From a virus, in the IMG/VR virus record IMGVR_UViG_3300025132_000092, positions 1 to 41,595 of that record: a DNA stretch of 41,595 nucleotides. The stretch is one strand, 5' to 3'. Below, in pieces: positions 1 through 7,315 of the stretch; position 1 is the stretch's first letter, and the number at the start of each line of letters is the position of its first letter. The notes beneath the pieces were generated by a model. It made no database searches. It saw only the letters and a list, made by a program, of their open reading frames with translations, and was not told the DNA's origin. The position numbers and the translations under genes were made by a program.

Positions 1-2
1 CC

Positions 3-152
3 GTCGAAGAGGCCGTCGAAGAGGATTCATTCGATGCGTCCATGACTCGCGCTCAGATGATGGCGTGGTGCAAAGAGCACGGCATTGAAGTCACGACCTC
101 AGACACCAAGGCTATTCTGACCGAGAAGGCACAGGAATACCTCGGGGCGTGA
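3..152 (+). CDS. C-terminal end of a virion-module protein with SAP/HeH-like tail (5' truncated)
   Basis: Only the last 49 residues lie in the window; the open frame runs in from the left edge and stops at TGA 150-152. What is visible is a short acidic stretch (VEEAVEED) followed by about 35 residues with two predicted helices, from MTRAQMMAWCKEHG to KAILTEKAQEYLG. The pattern helix, turn (IEVTTSDTK), helix resembles small SAP/HeH-type helical motifs that bind nucleic acid or protein. A similar acidic linker plus SAP arrangement occurs in the gene at 6610-6975. The gene lies 4 bases before the next start, so it belongs to the same transcript. The body of the protein, which could be a capsid-related protein given its position before the connector genes, cannot be identified from this fragment. 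Confidence 0.6.
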   Translation, partial: VEEAVEEDSFDASMTRAQMMAWCKEHGIEVTTSDTKAILTEKAQEYLGA

Positions 153-156
153 AAAC

Positions 157-750
157 ATGGCAACCCGTGCTGAAACGGTCTTTGACGGCGAGGCACGATA
201 TGCCGGTCGCACCCGCGTGAACCGGCTCGTCTATGAGTTCACCCAAGCCGACTTGGCCGGTCAAACGACCGTTAGCGCAGACGTTCAACTGAACGGCGAA
301 ATCCACAACATCCTTCTTGATGCTACGCGCTCGTCATTGACCACGAATAGCAACGCTACGGTTCATGGTGGTTCATTTCAACTGCTTGCCGCAGATCTCG
401 TGGACGGCGCAGGCTCACCCCTGCAATACCCCTACCACGAAGTCATCAGCAACCTCGACTTCACGTCCGCTTCCCCCCGACCATACCGATTTCAAACCGC
501 AGAAGGAAGTGCGATGCAGGCCCCTCCGGCGGCTCAGGCAAACGCTCTCGTTATCCGCGCAGGTGTAAGTGGGCATTCCTCGGCCCCTGAAGCCCCCAAG
601 GTCCCCAACGCAGCGGGAACTGCCACACTTGTGGACGAATTGTTCCCGTGGACTGGACGTGTCTGCGGGTCTATCCGAATCGAATTGAAAAGCGGCACTG
701 CTTGGAAGGCGGACACGGGTTCGATTTTCGTCGTCATCGTCTACAATTGA
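157..750 (+). CDS. Probable minor virion / head decoration-like protein
   Basis: A 197-residue protein with no signal peptide or membrane segment, dominated by alternating hydrophobic/polar beta-type sequence. The last 30 residues (GRVCGSIRIELKSGTAW to the terminal VVIVYN) have the look of a closing beta-sandwich strand pair. That pattern is common in small phage structural proteins encoded between capsid and connector genes. The start ATG follows a GTGA motif overlapping the previous stop. The following gene (805-1152) is another small beta-rich protein. I do not recognise a named family; the virion role is inferred from position just upstream of the head-tail connector and from composition. 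Confidence 0.6.
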   Translation: MATRAETVFDGEARYAGRTRVNRLVYEFTQADLAGQTTVSADVQLNGEIHNILLDATRSSLTTNSNATVHGGSFQLLAADLVDGAGSPLQYPYHEVISNLDFTSASPRPYRFQTAEGSAMQAPPAAQANALVIRAGVSGHSSAPEAPKVPNAAGTATLVDELFPWTGRVCGSIRIELKSGTAWKADTGSIFVVIVYN

Positions 751-804
751 GCACAAATCACGCAACGGATAAATAGGGGATAGGCATACGGACAGGTGAG
801 CGAC

Positions 805-1152
805 ATGGGACTAACAGTCACACAACTCGGACGAAACCAAGTGAGCGGTAGCCGAATCACGGCAACCTTGAAAGTGACCTTTGACGCTTCCTACGCCACG
901 GGCGGTGGAGAAGCCCTGAACCTCACGCAATACGTTCCCAAAATCGAGAGCGTTCTCATCGACCCCTCGGCTGCAACCGGCCATGTTTTCCAATACGATC
1001 GCACCAACGGGAAATTGAAGGCGTTCATCCAAAAGGACCCTGCCGACTCCGGCGGTGGCGACATCCCCCTCCCCGAAGTGGCCGGTGTCGGACCCATCGG
1101 TGCTCTCAACGGTGAAGTCGTCTACATCACGGTGACGGGCACCCGTGCTTGA
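805..1152 (+). CDS. Small beta-rich virion structural protein
   Basis: A 115-residue protein. The ATG at 805 is preferred over the in-frame GTG at 796 because GGTGAG at 795-800 then sits at normal ribosome-binding distance, as for many genes here. Visible features are a Gly-rich turn (YATGGGEAL) after two beta strands, then VPKIESVLID and a YDRTNGKLKAF segment, and a C-terminal beta strand (NGEVVYITVTGTR). The pattern 'beta strand, YATGG, yD..ngKl.a' is frequent in small phage proteins encoded near capsid genes, thought to be minor capsid or decoration proteins. The 54-base gap before it is the largest in this part of the block and contains an AT-rich GGATAAATA stretch (767-775). Confidence 0.6.
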   Translation: MGLTVTQLGRNQVSGSRITATLKVTFDASYATGGGEALNLTQYVPKIESVLIDPSAATGHVFQYDRTNGKLKAFIQKDPADSGGGDIPLPEVAGVGPIGALNGEVVYITVTGTRA

Positions 1153-1175
1153 GCGTCACCAAGGGGTGACGCAAC

Positions 1176-1511
1176 ATGGCACGGATGCAAACCGACGCGA
1201 TGGACCTTGACCTGTCCATTGATCTTCAACGTCGCCGCCAAATGCGAATGGCTGAAATCAAACACGCCTCTCGCTCTTCTTTTGCTGAAGACGAGTCCAT
1301 CTTCAGCAAAGACAACATGGATAAATTCTCCACCACAAAGCGCGTTGAAATCAAGCGCAGTGAACGGAAAGACTTCCAGTCTATTGGCTCAGGCACTCGC
1401 TGCCTTTCATGCGGAATGCTTCATTTCTGCTACACCCCTCGCTGCGGCATGTGCGGTGACGCCATGCACTACAACATGGGTTCGCACAGTGTTGGTCGGC
1501 AGGTGGTCTGA
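1176..1511 (+). CDS. Small protein with C-terminal Cys-rich zinc-finger-like region
   Basis: A 111-residue protein with a charged, helical N-terminal two thirds (rich in R, K, E, with LQRRRQMRMAEIKHASRSS) and a C-terminal Cys cluster: CLSC, then C at YTPRC, then GMCGD, with nearby His residues. Four to five Cys with CxxC spacing suggest bound zinc. The start ATG follows GGGGTGACGCAAC, a good ribosome binding site. Its TGA stop overlaps the ATG of the connector gene (1511). A role in head completion or as a scaffold is possible from its place between small capsid-type proteins and the connector, but no family is recognised. Confidence 0.6.
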   Translation: MARMQTDAMDLDLSIDLQRRRQMRMAEIKHASRSSFAEDESIFSKDNMDKFSTTKRVEIKRSERKDFQSIGSGTRCLSCGMLHFCYTPRCGMCGDAMHYNMGSHSVGRQVV

Positions 1512-3124
1512 TGCCACGGGCCTTTTCGCCGGGGCATCGTCCTGACGCACCCCTTTATCCCGACGAATTGGTCTACACCACGGTGGATGAAATCGCAGAC
1601 TTTCTGCAACTCCCCCTGCCCGATCCGGTGGCTCTTTCCGATGACTCGGTTATCGACGGCTCCAACATCAAGTTCCCTATCACGGGAGCCAATTACCGAC
1701 GTTGGGGCTACGCCGCAAATGACACCATCCTCGTTTATGATGATGCAGACGCCATGGGAAAGACCTACACGATTACGTCTATTGCATCCGTTGGAAGCGG
1801 TGGCAAGATTTACCTTGTCGCCGCCAAGGAAGGTTCTGAGTCTTTCACCACGGCAAACAACGCTTACGTCCAAATTCAAAGTTCAATCACCAATTCGCGC
1901 GAGCGCGGGATTAAGAAGTCCGCGGTCGAATCCCTCATCAAGAACCGCCAAGACTACATCGATAAGGTGACGCGCCATGCTTGGCGACCACGCATCGTGG
2001 CTGAAGAATATGCCAACTTCACCACGTTCAAGCCCTTCCGACGCCGATACTACACGGATTACGTCGGTGCCGTGTTCTTGAAGCGCGGTGGCATTCAACG
2101 TATTTTGAAAATGGGCGCATGGCAGGGAGACTACTATCGTGAAATGGCCTGTGCTCGTGTGGGCATTATCGTCAAAGACCACACCGTCCTTAGCGGTGAA
2201 TCCATCTATTTGTGCCCCGGTGCGAACGGAGTGGCTGCCTTGACCGAGGGGGACACGGCTACGAATTGGCGGGCTGATTTCGATCATAAGTCAGCAGCCG
2301 AGAACATCGGGGCGTTGGTGAACAAAGACCCACAATTCAACAAATCTGCAATTCAGATTGGCTCCCTAACCGTGGAAAACCGAACCAGTTCTGCCGCGAC
2401 TCTTAGTGTCCACGATGAGTTCTTGGCGTCAGCCAATTCGGACAACGGGGACGGCGTGGTGGAGATTTCGTCCATGCGTAGCACAGAAGGTGGCGAAAAC
2501 GCAACGGTAGCCGTGACGCACAATACGGCACTTGACTACGCAGGGAACAAATACACGGAAACGACGGCGACCGTCACGGGCGTGACAGGCTCTCCCGCCA
2601 CGTCGTTCACCGTGAACAACGAGTCGGGCTTTGTGAAAGGCTATGGTATCGTCTACATCAAGAGCGGGACGACGAACCGCATCGCCCTATGCAGCCGCAC
2701 AGGAACCACCTTTACTGTCGTGTCCGATCTTAGCGGGGACTTTGACGGGAACATCGCTCAAGACGACGTGGTGTGTCAAGTGCGCTTCAAGTGTGACATC
2801 ACGGACGAAGAGCGGCAGAAGTCGTGGTGGAGCATTGAAGAGAACGGCATGGTCGCCTTCAACAACGAATACCCCTTCTTTGAGAACCATTCGTTGCGTT
2901 TTGCCTACATCTACGGGGAGCGTTATGTGGACAAGTCCATTCACGAAGCCTGCCTCAAATTGGTGGTCATGGACATTCTGATGTCTGACGACTACACCGT
3001 CATGTTCCCCGAGGGCTCGCAGAACATTGACATCACCGCAAAACATCAGAAATTGGAGGCGGAAGTGCAGAAATTGCTCGTGCCCTTCCAAGAGTCAATC
3101 ATTGTCGCAGGGATGGGTGGCTGA
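1511..3124 (+). CDS. Head-tail connector (adaptor) protein with inserted beta-modules
   Basis: A 537-residue protein. The N-terminal part (VYTTVDEIADFLQLP, residues ~16-30) and the segment around residues 120-160 (KSAVESLIKNRQDYIDKVTRHAWR) follow the pattern of HK97 gp6-type adaptors, where helices carrying an 'IdkvTrhaWR' motif form the ring under the portal. The C-terminal ~80 residues (GERYVDKSIHEACLKLVVMDIL to the end) are the conserved 'A..kLvv.dil.sd.y..m.peG' helix region of the same family. Such proteins are usually 100-250 residues; the excess length here is beta-rich sequence at about residues 45-125 and 350-430, similar to modules in the tail genes. It starts with an ATGA overlap with the previous gene. 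Confidence 0.7.
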   Translation: MPRAFSPGHRPDAPLYPDELVYTTVDEIADFLQLPLPDPVALSDDSVIDGSNIKFPITGANYRRWGYAANDTILVYDDADAMGKTYTITSIASVGSGGKIYLVAAKEGSESFTTANNAYVQIQSSITNSRERGIKKSAVESLIKNRQDYIDKVTRHAWRPRIVAEEYANFTTFKPFRRRYYTDYVGAVFLKRGGIQRILKMGAWQGDYYREMACARVGIIVKDHTVLSGESIYLCPGANGVAALTEGDTATNWRADFDHKSAAENIGALVNKDPQFNKSAIQIGSLTVENRTSSAATLSVHDEFLASANSDNGDGVVEISSMRSTEGGENATVAVTHNTALDYAGNKYTETTATVTGVTGSPATSFTVNNESGFVKGYGIVYIKSGTTNRIALCSRTGTTFTVVSDLSGDFDGNIAQDDVVCQVRFKCDITDEERQKSWWSIEENGMVAFNNEYPFFENHSLRFAYIYGERYVDKSIHEACLKLVVMDILMSDDYTVMFPEGSQNIDITAKHQKLEAEVQKLLVPFQESIIVAGMGG

Positions 3125-3125
3125 C

Positions 3126-3389
3126 GTGGATGAAGCGTTGGTAGCCTATTTCAAGCACCTGAAGGATGCAGCGAAGCAATTGAGTGAAGCGGTGCTCTAC
3201 GAGGTCGGCAACGAAGGTCCTTATCTTGAGGCCATGGAAAACGCAGAAAAGGACATGGCGAAGCAGGATGGGTTGCCTTTGGACGAAGAATATCTGTCAT
3301 TCACCATGAAAAGCCATAAGGCATCCTCCCCCATGCGTCAAAACAGGGACGCGGCGCTCGCAGCGCACGACGAGGTGTTGAAGTCATGA
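3126..3389 (+). CDS. Small unknown protein between connector and tail-completion genes
   Basis: An 87-residue, mostly helical and charged protein. The GTG at 3126 lies just after the connector stop, and no upstream start is needed. The N-terminal half (LVAYFKHLKDAAKQLSEAVL) is an amphipathic helix; the C-terminal half ends in KASSPMRQNRDAALAAHDEV. Its stop overlaps the ATG of the next gene (ATGA at 3386). Position between adaptor and tail-completion genes is where head-closure and stopper proteins are normally encoded, but the sequence is too short and plain to assign to either. It could also be a neck chaperone. Confidence 0.55.
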   Translation: MDEALVAYFKHLKDAAKQLSEAVLYEVGNEGPYLEAMENAEKDMAKQDGLPLDEEYLSFTMKSHKASSPMRQNRDAALAAHDEVLKS

Positions 3390-3820
3390 CGGACGCAATC
3401 GAGCACGTTCGGGCCATGCTCGACGGTGATTGGTCAATCAGTCCGAAGCCCTCCATTCTCGACATCGCAAACATTGAGGCGGGAGAAGGCAAGCGCACCC
3501 GTCTTCAGGATCACGACGTTATCCGTATCTTTGAAACGGCGCACAATGAAGCGCAGCCCGAACTCTTCTTCGACTTCGTGAATGAGCATATCAATCTCAC
3601 AATTGACGTGCGCACCATGCGTAGCAGAGAACGGCTCAGTGCTCTCCGCGACGAGATTCGACGTATTCTTCACAAGAACCGTAAGGGTGACGGAGTGAAC
3701 GCGGATAGGGTCATCTTCAAAACAAGGACCGACCTGTCCGACCGGAGCAAGCGTCTGTTTCGCTACACCATCCAAGCCGAAGTCGTGAAGTTCGCCCAAC
3801 CCCTCCCCCTCGTGAGTTGA
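3386..3820 (+). CDS. Probable tail completion / tail terminator protein
   Basis: A 144-residue protein. The pattern 'I.l.i.vrTmrSreRLsaLrdEirRIL' (residues ~70-95) followed by 'aDrvifktrtDlSDrskrLFRytiqaEv' (residues ~107-135) matches the small alpha/beta proteins that cap the tail tube in siphoviruses, as found in haloarchaeal tailed viruses. The gene lies directly before the tail tube gene, which is the usual place for a tail terminator. Start and previous stop overlap as ATGA. The functional name is inferred from pattern and order and could equally be a neck protein of the same fold. Confidence 0.6.
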   Translation: MTDAIEHVRAMLDGDWSISPKPSILDIANIEAGEGKRTRLQDHDVIRIFETAHNEAQPELFFDFVNEHINLTIDVRTMRSRERLSALRDEIRRILHKNRKGDGVNADRVIFKTRTDLSDRSKRLFRYTIQAEVVKFAQPLPLVS

Positions 3821-3824
3821 AAAC

Positions 3825-6023
3825 ATGTCCGTGAATACCGTCTTCAAAGGTGATTTGGTCGAGGTGACTCTCGGCAAGGAGACTGGACTCTATGGTCAGG
3901 GAACCGGCTCCAATTCCGGGAGTGGTGGGTGGGACACCACAAACGGCACAACGGACAATGCCTCCGTCATCAACGTGGGTGCTAATCTGTATTTCAAGGG
4001 CGAGGTGCCCAAGAATATGCTCGTCGGGGCGACGGTCAAGTTCTATTCGGCGGCAGGCAATTTCACCGCCGACCACTTCCCGACCACTAAGCGCACCTAC
4101 TACGTCACGGCGAACACCGACTCCACCATCACCATTCAACCGCGCCTTTCGACCGGCGTTGCGACGGGAGCCGCTGCCGATTACTTCATCGTGGAGGCAC
4201 TGCGCATCCCGACCATTGAAACGGCCATGACTTACGGGACACCTGACGATCGCGTGAAGACGGACCAATTCATCGGTTTGCTCAATTCGTTCGCTTTGCC
4301 CGAGCCTGAAATTGATGTGCGAAAGCAGCACATTGTTGGCATGGGGCGTGACGTGAACGTGCTCACAAGTGGCCGCGAAACGCTCAGTGGTGGATCGTTT
4401 GAGGTGAACGCTCACAACCTACGTTGGCTTCGCTATGGCCTCGGCGGTCACACCGCGCTTGGTTCCGGTGAGATGGCTCACCGCACCACAGGAACCACCA
4501 TTCTCACTGACGCCCCCCTTAACATCAAGGACGCGACGGCCACCTACCGTGGTCAGCAATACGGCAGCACCAACGCCGACGACATCAGCGAAGTGAGCGG
4601 AACCACCGCGACCGGCCTGTCGAACGTCGCTACCAATTCTGACTTTTTGCTCGGTGCAAAGACGGCTTCGGGGTCTTCCTCGACCATCAATCTCGCCGCG
4701 AGCAATTACAACGCAACGCACGAGAGTGTGGGAACCGCAGGTGTTTTCAAGACACTTTCTGCCGACGGTGCGAGCGTCCTGTATGGCTCTTACTCGGGAG
4801 CAAGCGGAACAACCCTGACCGGGGCCGACATTACGTCCGGTGCGCTCGCCCGTGTGCAGACCGCGGGTGCGGTTGCCTATCTGCTCGCTGAATTGAAGGC
4901 CGACATTTCGCATGGCGACATTCGCGTCAATGTCGGAAACACGATCGCCGGACGCCTATCCGTCGGAGAATACCTGCAAATTGTGGACAAGGACACCGTG
5001 CAAATCCCCGGTGCCGATGCTGAACTCCCCACCATCAACAAGCACGAAATCCGCCGTATCGTCGCAATTGGTTCTGCGGGCGGCAACGACCAAGCATACG
5101 TCTACGTTGAGGAACCGTTCTGCCTGACGCACACGGCTGCCTCCTGTGGCGTAGACCGCATCATCCTCACCCACGATTCGTCACAGGGTTCGACACGCCG
5201 TGGTAGCCCCGCGATTACGTCAAGCACCGGACAATTGCACTACGGCATCGAGCACACTTTCTACGGTGGCTCCGCGCTCCCTACATTCACCATTGAACAG
5301 TCTTTCCGTCGCACGGATGCTACACCCGGTGCTGACGCTCTCGTGCGTCTGTTCTCGGGATGCAAGGTGAACTCGCTGACCTGCACCGCCGACACTGAAG
5401 GAGAGTTCAAGGTCAGTGGCGACTACGAAGCCACACGCATGTTCACGGACACCGAAAGCAGGTTTGCTACCCCGCACCGCCTGTTTGAGAACACCGCCTC
5501 AACGAACATCACCCGTCGTTCGTCAGGAATTGCGGTGGGTGGCGAAAAACCATACCTGTTCCAACACATTACGTTCAGCGCGTTCGGCAGCCCTGTTTTG
5601 CGGGCAACCAACGTGGAGTTCCAAATGACCAATTCAAACACCGCTCGCTACTACATTCGCGGCACGGACGGCACCTACTCGTCCACCGATCAAGTCAGTG
5701 AAGCCGCCACGCAATACGCAACGGAGATTACGGAAGCGCAGCGTGAATACACGCTGAAGTTCCAAGCGATTGTCGAAGACGACCGCTTCTTTGAGGAATT
5801 GCGTCAGCGGAAGCACCACATCAATGAGAACGACATGACCCTCACCTTGTTCAAGCCGGGTTCGGCCTCGACCCGTCAGCGGGCTACCGTGACTCTTGAG
5901 GACTACACCGTAGTGAAGGCCGAGATGCCCGTTCCCGACGACAAAGGGCCGGTGACGGCTAACGTCGAATTGATTGTGCGCCACTTGAAGGTCACAGAAC
6001 ATAACCCCTATCCAATCCTATGA
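3825..6023 (+). CDS. Major tail tube protein, enlarged
   Basis: A 732-residue protein. A core tail tube pattern is visible in two parts. The first is around residues 140-210: PDDRVKTDQFIGLLNSFA, then PEIDVRKQHIVGMGRDVNVLTSGRE and GGSFEVNAHNLRWLRYGLGG. The second is residues ~480-735: LPTFTIEQSFRRTD, LVRLFSGCKVNSLTCTAD, GEFKVSGDYEA, then a C-terminal beta region. This corresponds to the archaeal/phage tube family in which a subunit-specific loop and 'folding of the polymer' strand alternate. Ordinary tube proteins are 150-350 residues; the surplus here is beta-rich insertions (residues ~45-125 and ~210-440) likely displayed on the outside of the tail. GTGAGTTGAAAAC precedes the ATG. The tape measure and chaperone genes follow in normal siphovirus order. 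Confidence 0.75.
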   Translation: MSVNTVFKGDLVEVTLGKETGLYGQGTGSNSGSGGWDTTNGTTDNASVINVGANLYFKGEVPKNMLVGATVKFYSAAGNFTADHFPTTKRTYYVTANTDSTITIQPRLSTGVATGAAADYFIVEALRIPTIETAMTYGTPDDRVKTDQFIGLLNSFALPEPEIDVRKQHIVGMGRDVNVLTSGRETLSGGSFEVNAHNLRWLRYGLGGHTALGSGEMAHRTTGTTILTDAPLNIKDATATYRGQQYGSTNADDISEVSGTTATGLSNVATNSDFLLGAKTASGSSSTINLAASNYNATHESVGTAGVFKTLSADGASVLYGSYSGASGTTLTGADITSGALARVQTAGAVAYLLAELKADISHGDIRVNVGNTIAGRLSVGEYLQIVDKDTVQIPGADAELPTINKHEIRRIVAIGSAGGNDQAYVYVEEPFCLTHTAASCGVDRIILTHDSSQGSTRRGSPAITSSTGQLHYGIEHTFYGGSALPTFTIEQSFRRTDATPGADALVRLFSGCKVNSLTCTADTEGEFKVSGDYEATRMFTDTESRFATPHRLFENTASTNITRRSSGIAVGGEKPYLFQHITFSAFGSPVLRATNVEFQMTNSNTARYYIRGTDGTYSSTDQVSEAATQYATEITEAQREYTLKFQAIVEDDRFFEELRQRKHHINENDMTLTLFKPGSASTRQRATVTLEDYTVVKAEMPVPDDKGPVTANVELIVRHLKVTEHNPYPIL

Positions 6024-6032
6024 GGTGAACAA

Positions 6033-6335
6033 ATGACTGAAGCGTTTCATGTAGCGTTCGGGGTCCTCAAGGAGATGACTCGGGAAGAGAGGATGGAGGC
6101 GAGCGGAGCCATGCCTACCCCCGGTCTTCGGGAAGAACACAAGCAATACTACGCTTTTTTGCTCGGTTTGGAAGAGTCGGGAGTTCCAATGACCATGATG
6201 CGATACGCCCCACATCTGATGCGACGGTTCCCTGAATTGGACGAACAAACGGCTATCGAAATCATCCAAGTCTTTTTCCAATACTACGATTACATCGACA
6301 TCGCCCTACGCGGCGATCGGGACGGACTGAGGTGA
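6033..6335 (+). CDS. Small helical protein, first of a tandem paralogous pair
   Basis: A 100-residue, helix-rich protein beginning MTEAFHVAFG, with a strong GAGGTGAACAA ribosome binding site. It shares a clear pattern with the next gene: EAF..AFG at the N-terminus, then REEHKQYYAFLLGLEESGV, a PHLM segment, then a helix with 'l.e.ta.e.i' and an aromatic-rich end (FFQYYDYIDIAL). This points to a tandem duplication. It lies between the tail tube gene and the tail chaperone/tape measure genes, so a role in tail assembly is likely, but no known family is recognised. Confidence 0.65.
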   Translation: MTEAFHVAFGVLKEMTREERMEASGAMPTPGLREEHKQYYAFLLGLEESGVPMTMMRYAPHLMRRFPELDEQTAIEIIQVFFQYYDYIDIALRGDRDGLR

Positions 6336-6339
6336 GAAA

Positions 6340-6576
6340 ATGAGCGAAGCGTTTGAAAGAGCATTCGGCACAATCCGAAAGGCCGGTCCTATCCGTGAGC
6401 AACACATGGATCATTATGCCTTCCTCTTCATGCTTCAGGAAAGTGGTGTGACGAACATGTTCGGGGCCGTCCCATATTTGATGGAGCACCAAGATTTGGG
6501 TGATCGCGAAGCAACAGAAGTGCTTGGGACGTGGATGGACAATTACGCTGAAATCAAGGCCATGATGGGCCGATGA
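6340..6576 (+). CDS. Small helical protein, second of a tandem paralogous pair
   Basis: A 78-residue protein starting MSEAFERAFG after AGGTGAGAAA, four bases from the previous stop. It aligns along its whole length with the 100-residue neighbour upstream: EAF..AFG, REQHMDHYAFLFMLQESGV, PYLM, then DREATEVLGTWMDNYAEI. The main difference is a deletion of about 15 residues near residue 15. The duplicated pair suggests a hetero-oligomer or two variants of one tail assembly factor. Function unknown. Confidence 0.65.
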   Translation: MSEAFERAFGTIRKAGPIREQHMDHYAFLFMLQESGVTNMFGAVPYLMEHQDLGDREATEVLGTWMDNYAEIKAMMGR

Positions 6577-6609
6577 CTTCATATGAAAAGACCAACAGGA
6601 GTGAGATGA

Positions 6610-6975
6610 ATGGTGAGGCTGACAGGGTGGATTACCGTCGAGGGGCGCAAGGTGCCGCTTGACTGGACTGTGACGGAAGAAGGAATTGTGAGCGCAAGCG
6701 TGCTCTCGGCTGCTGAAGTGAGTGTTCATCACGACGCACCGGCTCCTGAACCCGTGACCCTACCTGAGCCCGTCGAAGAAGCGACCTCCGAGGAAGAAGC
6801 GCCTGCGACCACCGACTACGAGAGCATGAACAAGACCGACCTCATGGTCCTGTGCAGCCAACGCGGCCTCTCGCAATCGGGAACAAAGGCGGAAATCATC
6901 GAACGGCTCGTGGCTGACGACGCGGCATCAACCTCCACCACGGAGGGTGAAGACGATGCCGACACAACCGAGTGA
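6610..6975 (+). CDS. SAP-domain protein with acidic linkers in the tail module
   Basis: A 121-residue protein in three parts. Residues 1-45 form a small beta-rich head (LTGWITVEGRKVPLDWTV). Residues ~46-75 are an acidic, Pro-rich linker (PAPEPVTLPEPVEEA). Residues ~78-105 form a SAP-type helix-turn-helix (MNKTDLMVLCSQRGL, then SGTKAEIIERLVADD), followed by an acidic tail. SAP motifs usually bind DNA, RNA or act as small protein-interaction helices; in virion genes they are seen on minor structural proteins. GTGAGATGA precedes the ATG. The 3' end overlaps the next gene by 20 bases, and the acidic tail codons also supply its GGAGGGTGA ribosome binding site. Confidence 0.7.
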   Translation: MVRLTGWITVEGRKVPLDWTVTEEGIVSASVLSAAEVSVHHDAPAPEPVTLPEPVEEATSEEEAPATTDYESMNKTDLMVLCSQRGLSQSGTKAEIIERLVADDAASTSTTEGEDDADTTE

Positions 6976-7315
6976 TTTCTACTTGAGTCCTGATACGACG
7001 ACGCAACACATGATCGATACACCGTTTGGTGAATTGCGAGTGTGGGTGCGCGAACTGACGTGGATTCAGCGGCAAAACGCCCTCACCCAATTTGTGTCGT
7101 TCAAGGCGAACGGTGACGGCGACCCCACGCCATCCATTGACTTCGGGGGCTATTGGTCCTACATGCTCACAAATTGCATTGAGCGAACGGAGCCTTCGCT
7201 CACGAAGGAGCAATTGCTCAACGTGCGACCGGAAGTCGGTGATGAACTGGCGAAAATCCTCCCGTCGTTTGATTCGCTCGTAAGCAGCCTTTCCGCGTCC
7301 GGCCCTTTGGGCTGA
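6956..7315 (+). CDS. Tail assembly chaperone, short (G-like) form
   Basis: A 119-residue protein located two frames before the tape measure gene, the standard place for the lambda G-type tail chaperone. ATG 6956 is chosen over the in-frame GTG 6947 because GGAGGGTGA (6942-6950) lies at the right distance. The sequence FGELRVWVRELTWIQRQNAL, then DFGGYWSYMLTNCIERTEPSL and PEVGDELAKILPSF, fits viral tail chaperones, which are small, charged and helical after a beta hairpin. The last codons contain a slippery heptamer (CCCTTTG, 7303-7309) immediately before the TGA. The alternative product would continue into the downstream frame as a fusion of about 229 residues. Confidence 0.75.
   Translation: MPTQPSDFYLSPDTTTQHMIDTPFGELRVWVRELTWIQRQNALTQFVSFKANGDGDPTPSIDFGGYWSYMLTNCIERTEPSLTKEQLLNVRPEVGDELAKILPSFDSLVSSLSASGPLG
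7303..7309 (+). other. Programmed -1 ribosomal frameshift site (slippery heptamer)
   Basis: In the reading frame of the upstream chaperone the bases are C CCT TTG, an exact X XXY YYZ slippery heptamer, followed by GGC and the TGA stop at 7313-7315. A one-base slip back gives CCC TTT and then GGG CTG ACG CTT, continuing without a stop into the downstream open frame to 7644. The position, four bases before the stop and inside the gene pair ahead of the tape measure gene, is that of the G/GT frameshift of long-tailed phages. A weak possible stem (AAGAC 7322-7326 with GTCTT 7341-7345) lies 12 bases downstream. Confidence 0.7.

Noticed and set aside
3-26. Tandem repeat at the left edge (GTCGAAGAGGCC-type)
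   Set aside because: Encodes VEEAVEE, a simple acidic stretch in a coding region; not a terminal repeat or regulatory array.
3717-4415. Open frame of 232 codons on the - strand
   Set aside because: Antisense to the tail-completion and tail tube genes, with Arg/His-rich shadow-frame composition and no family features.
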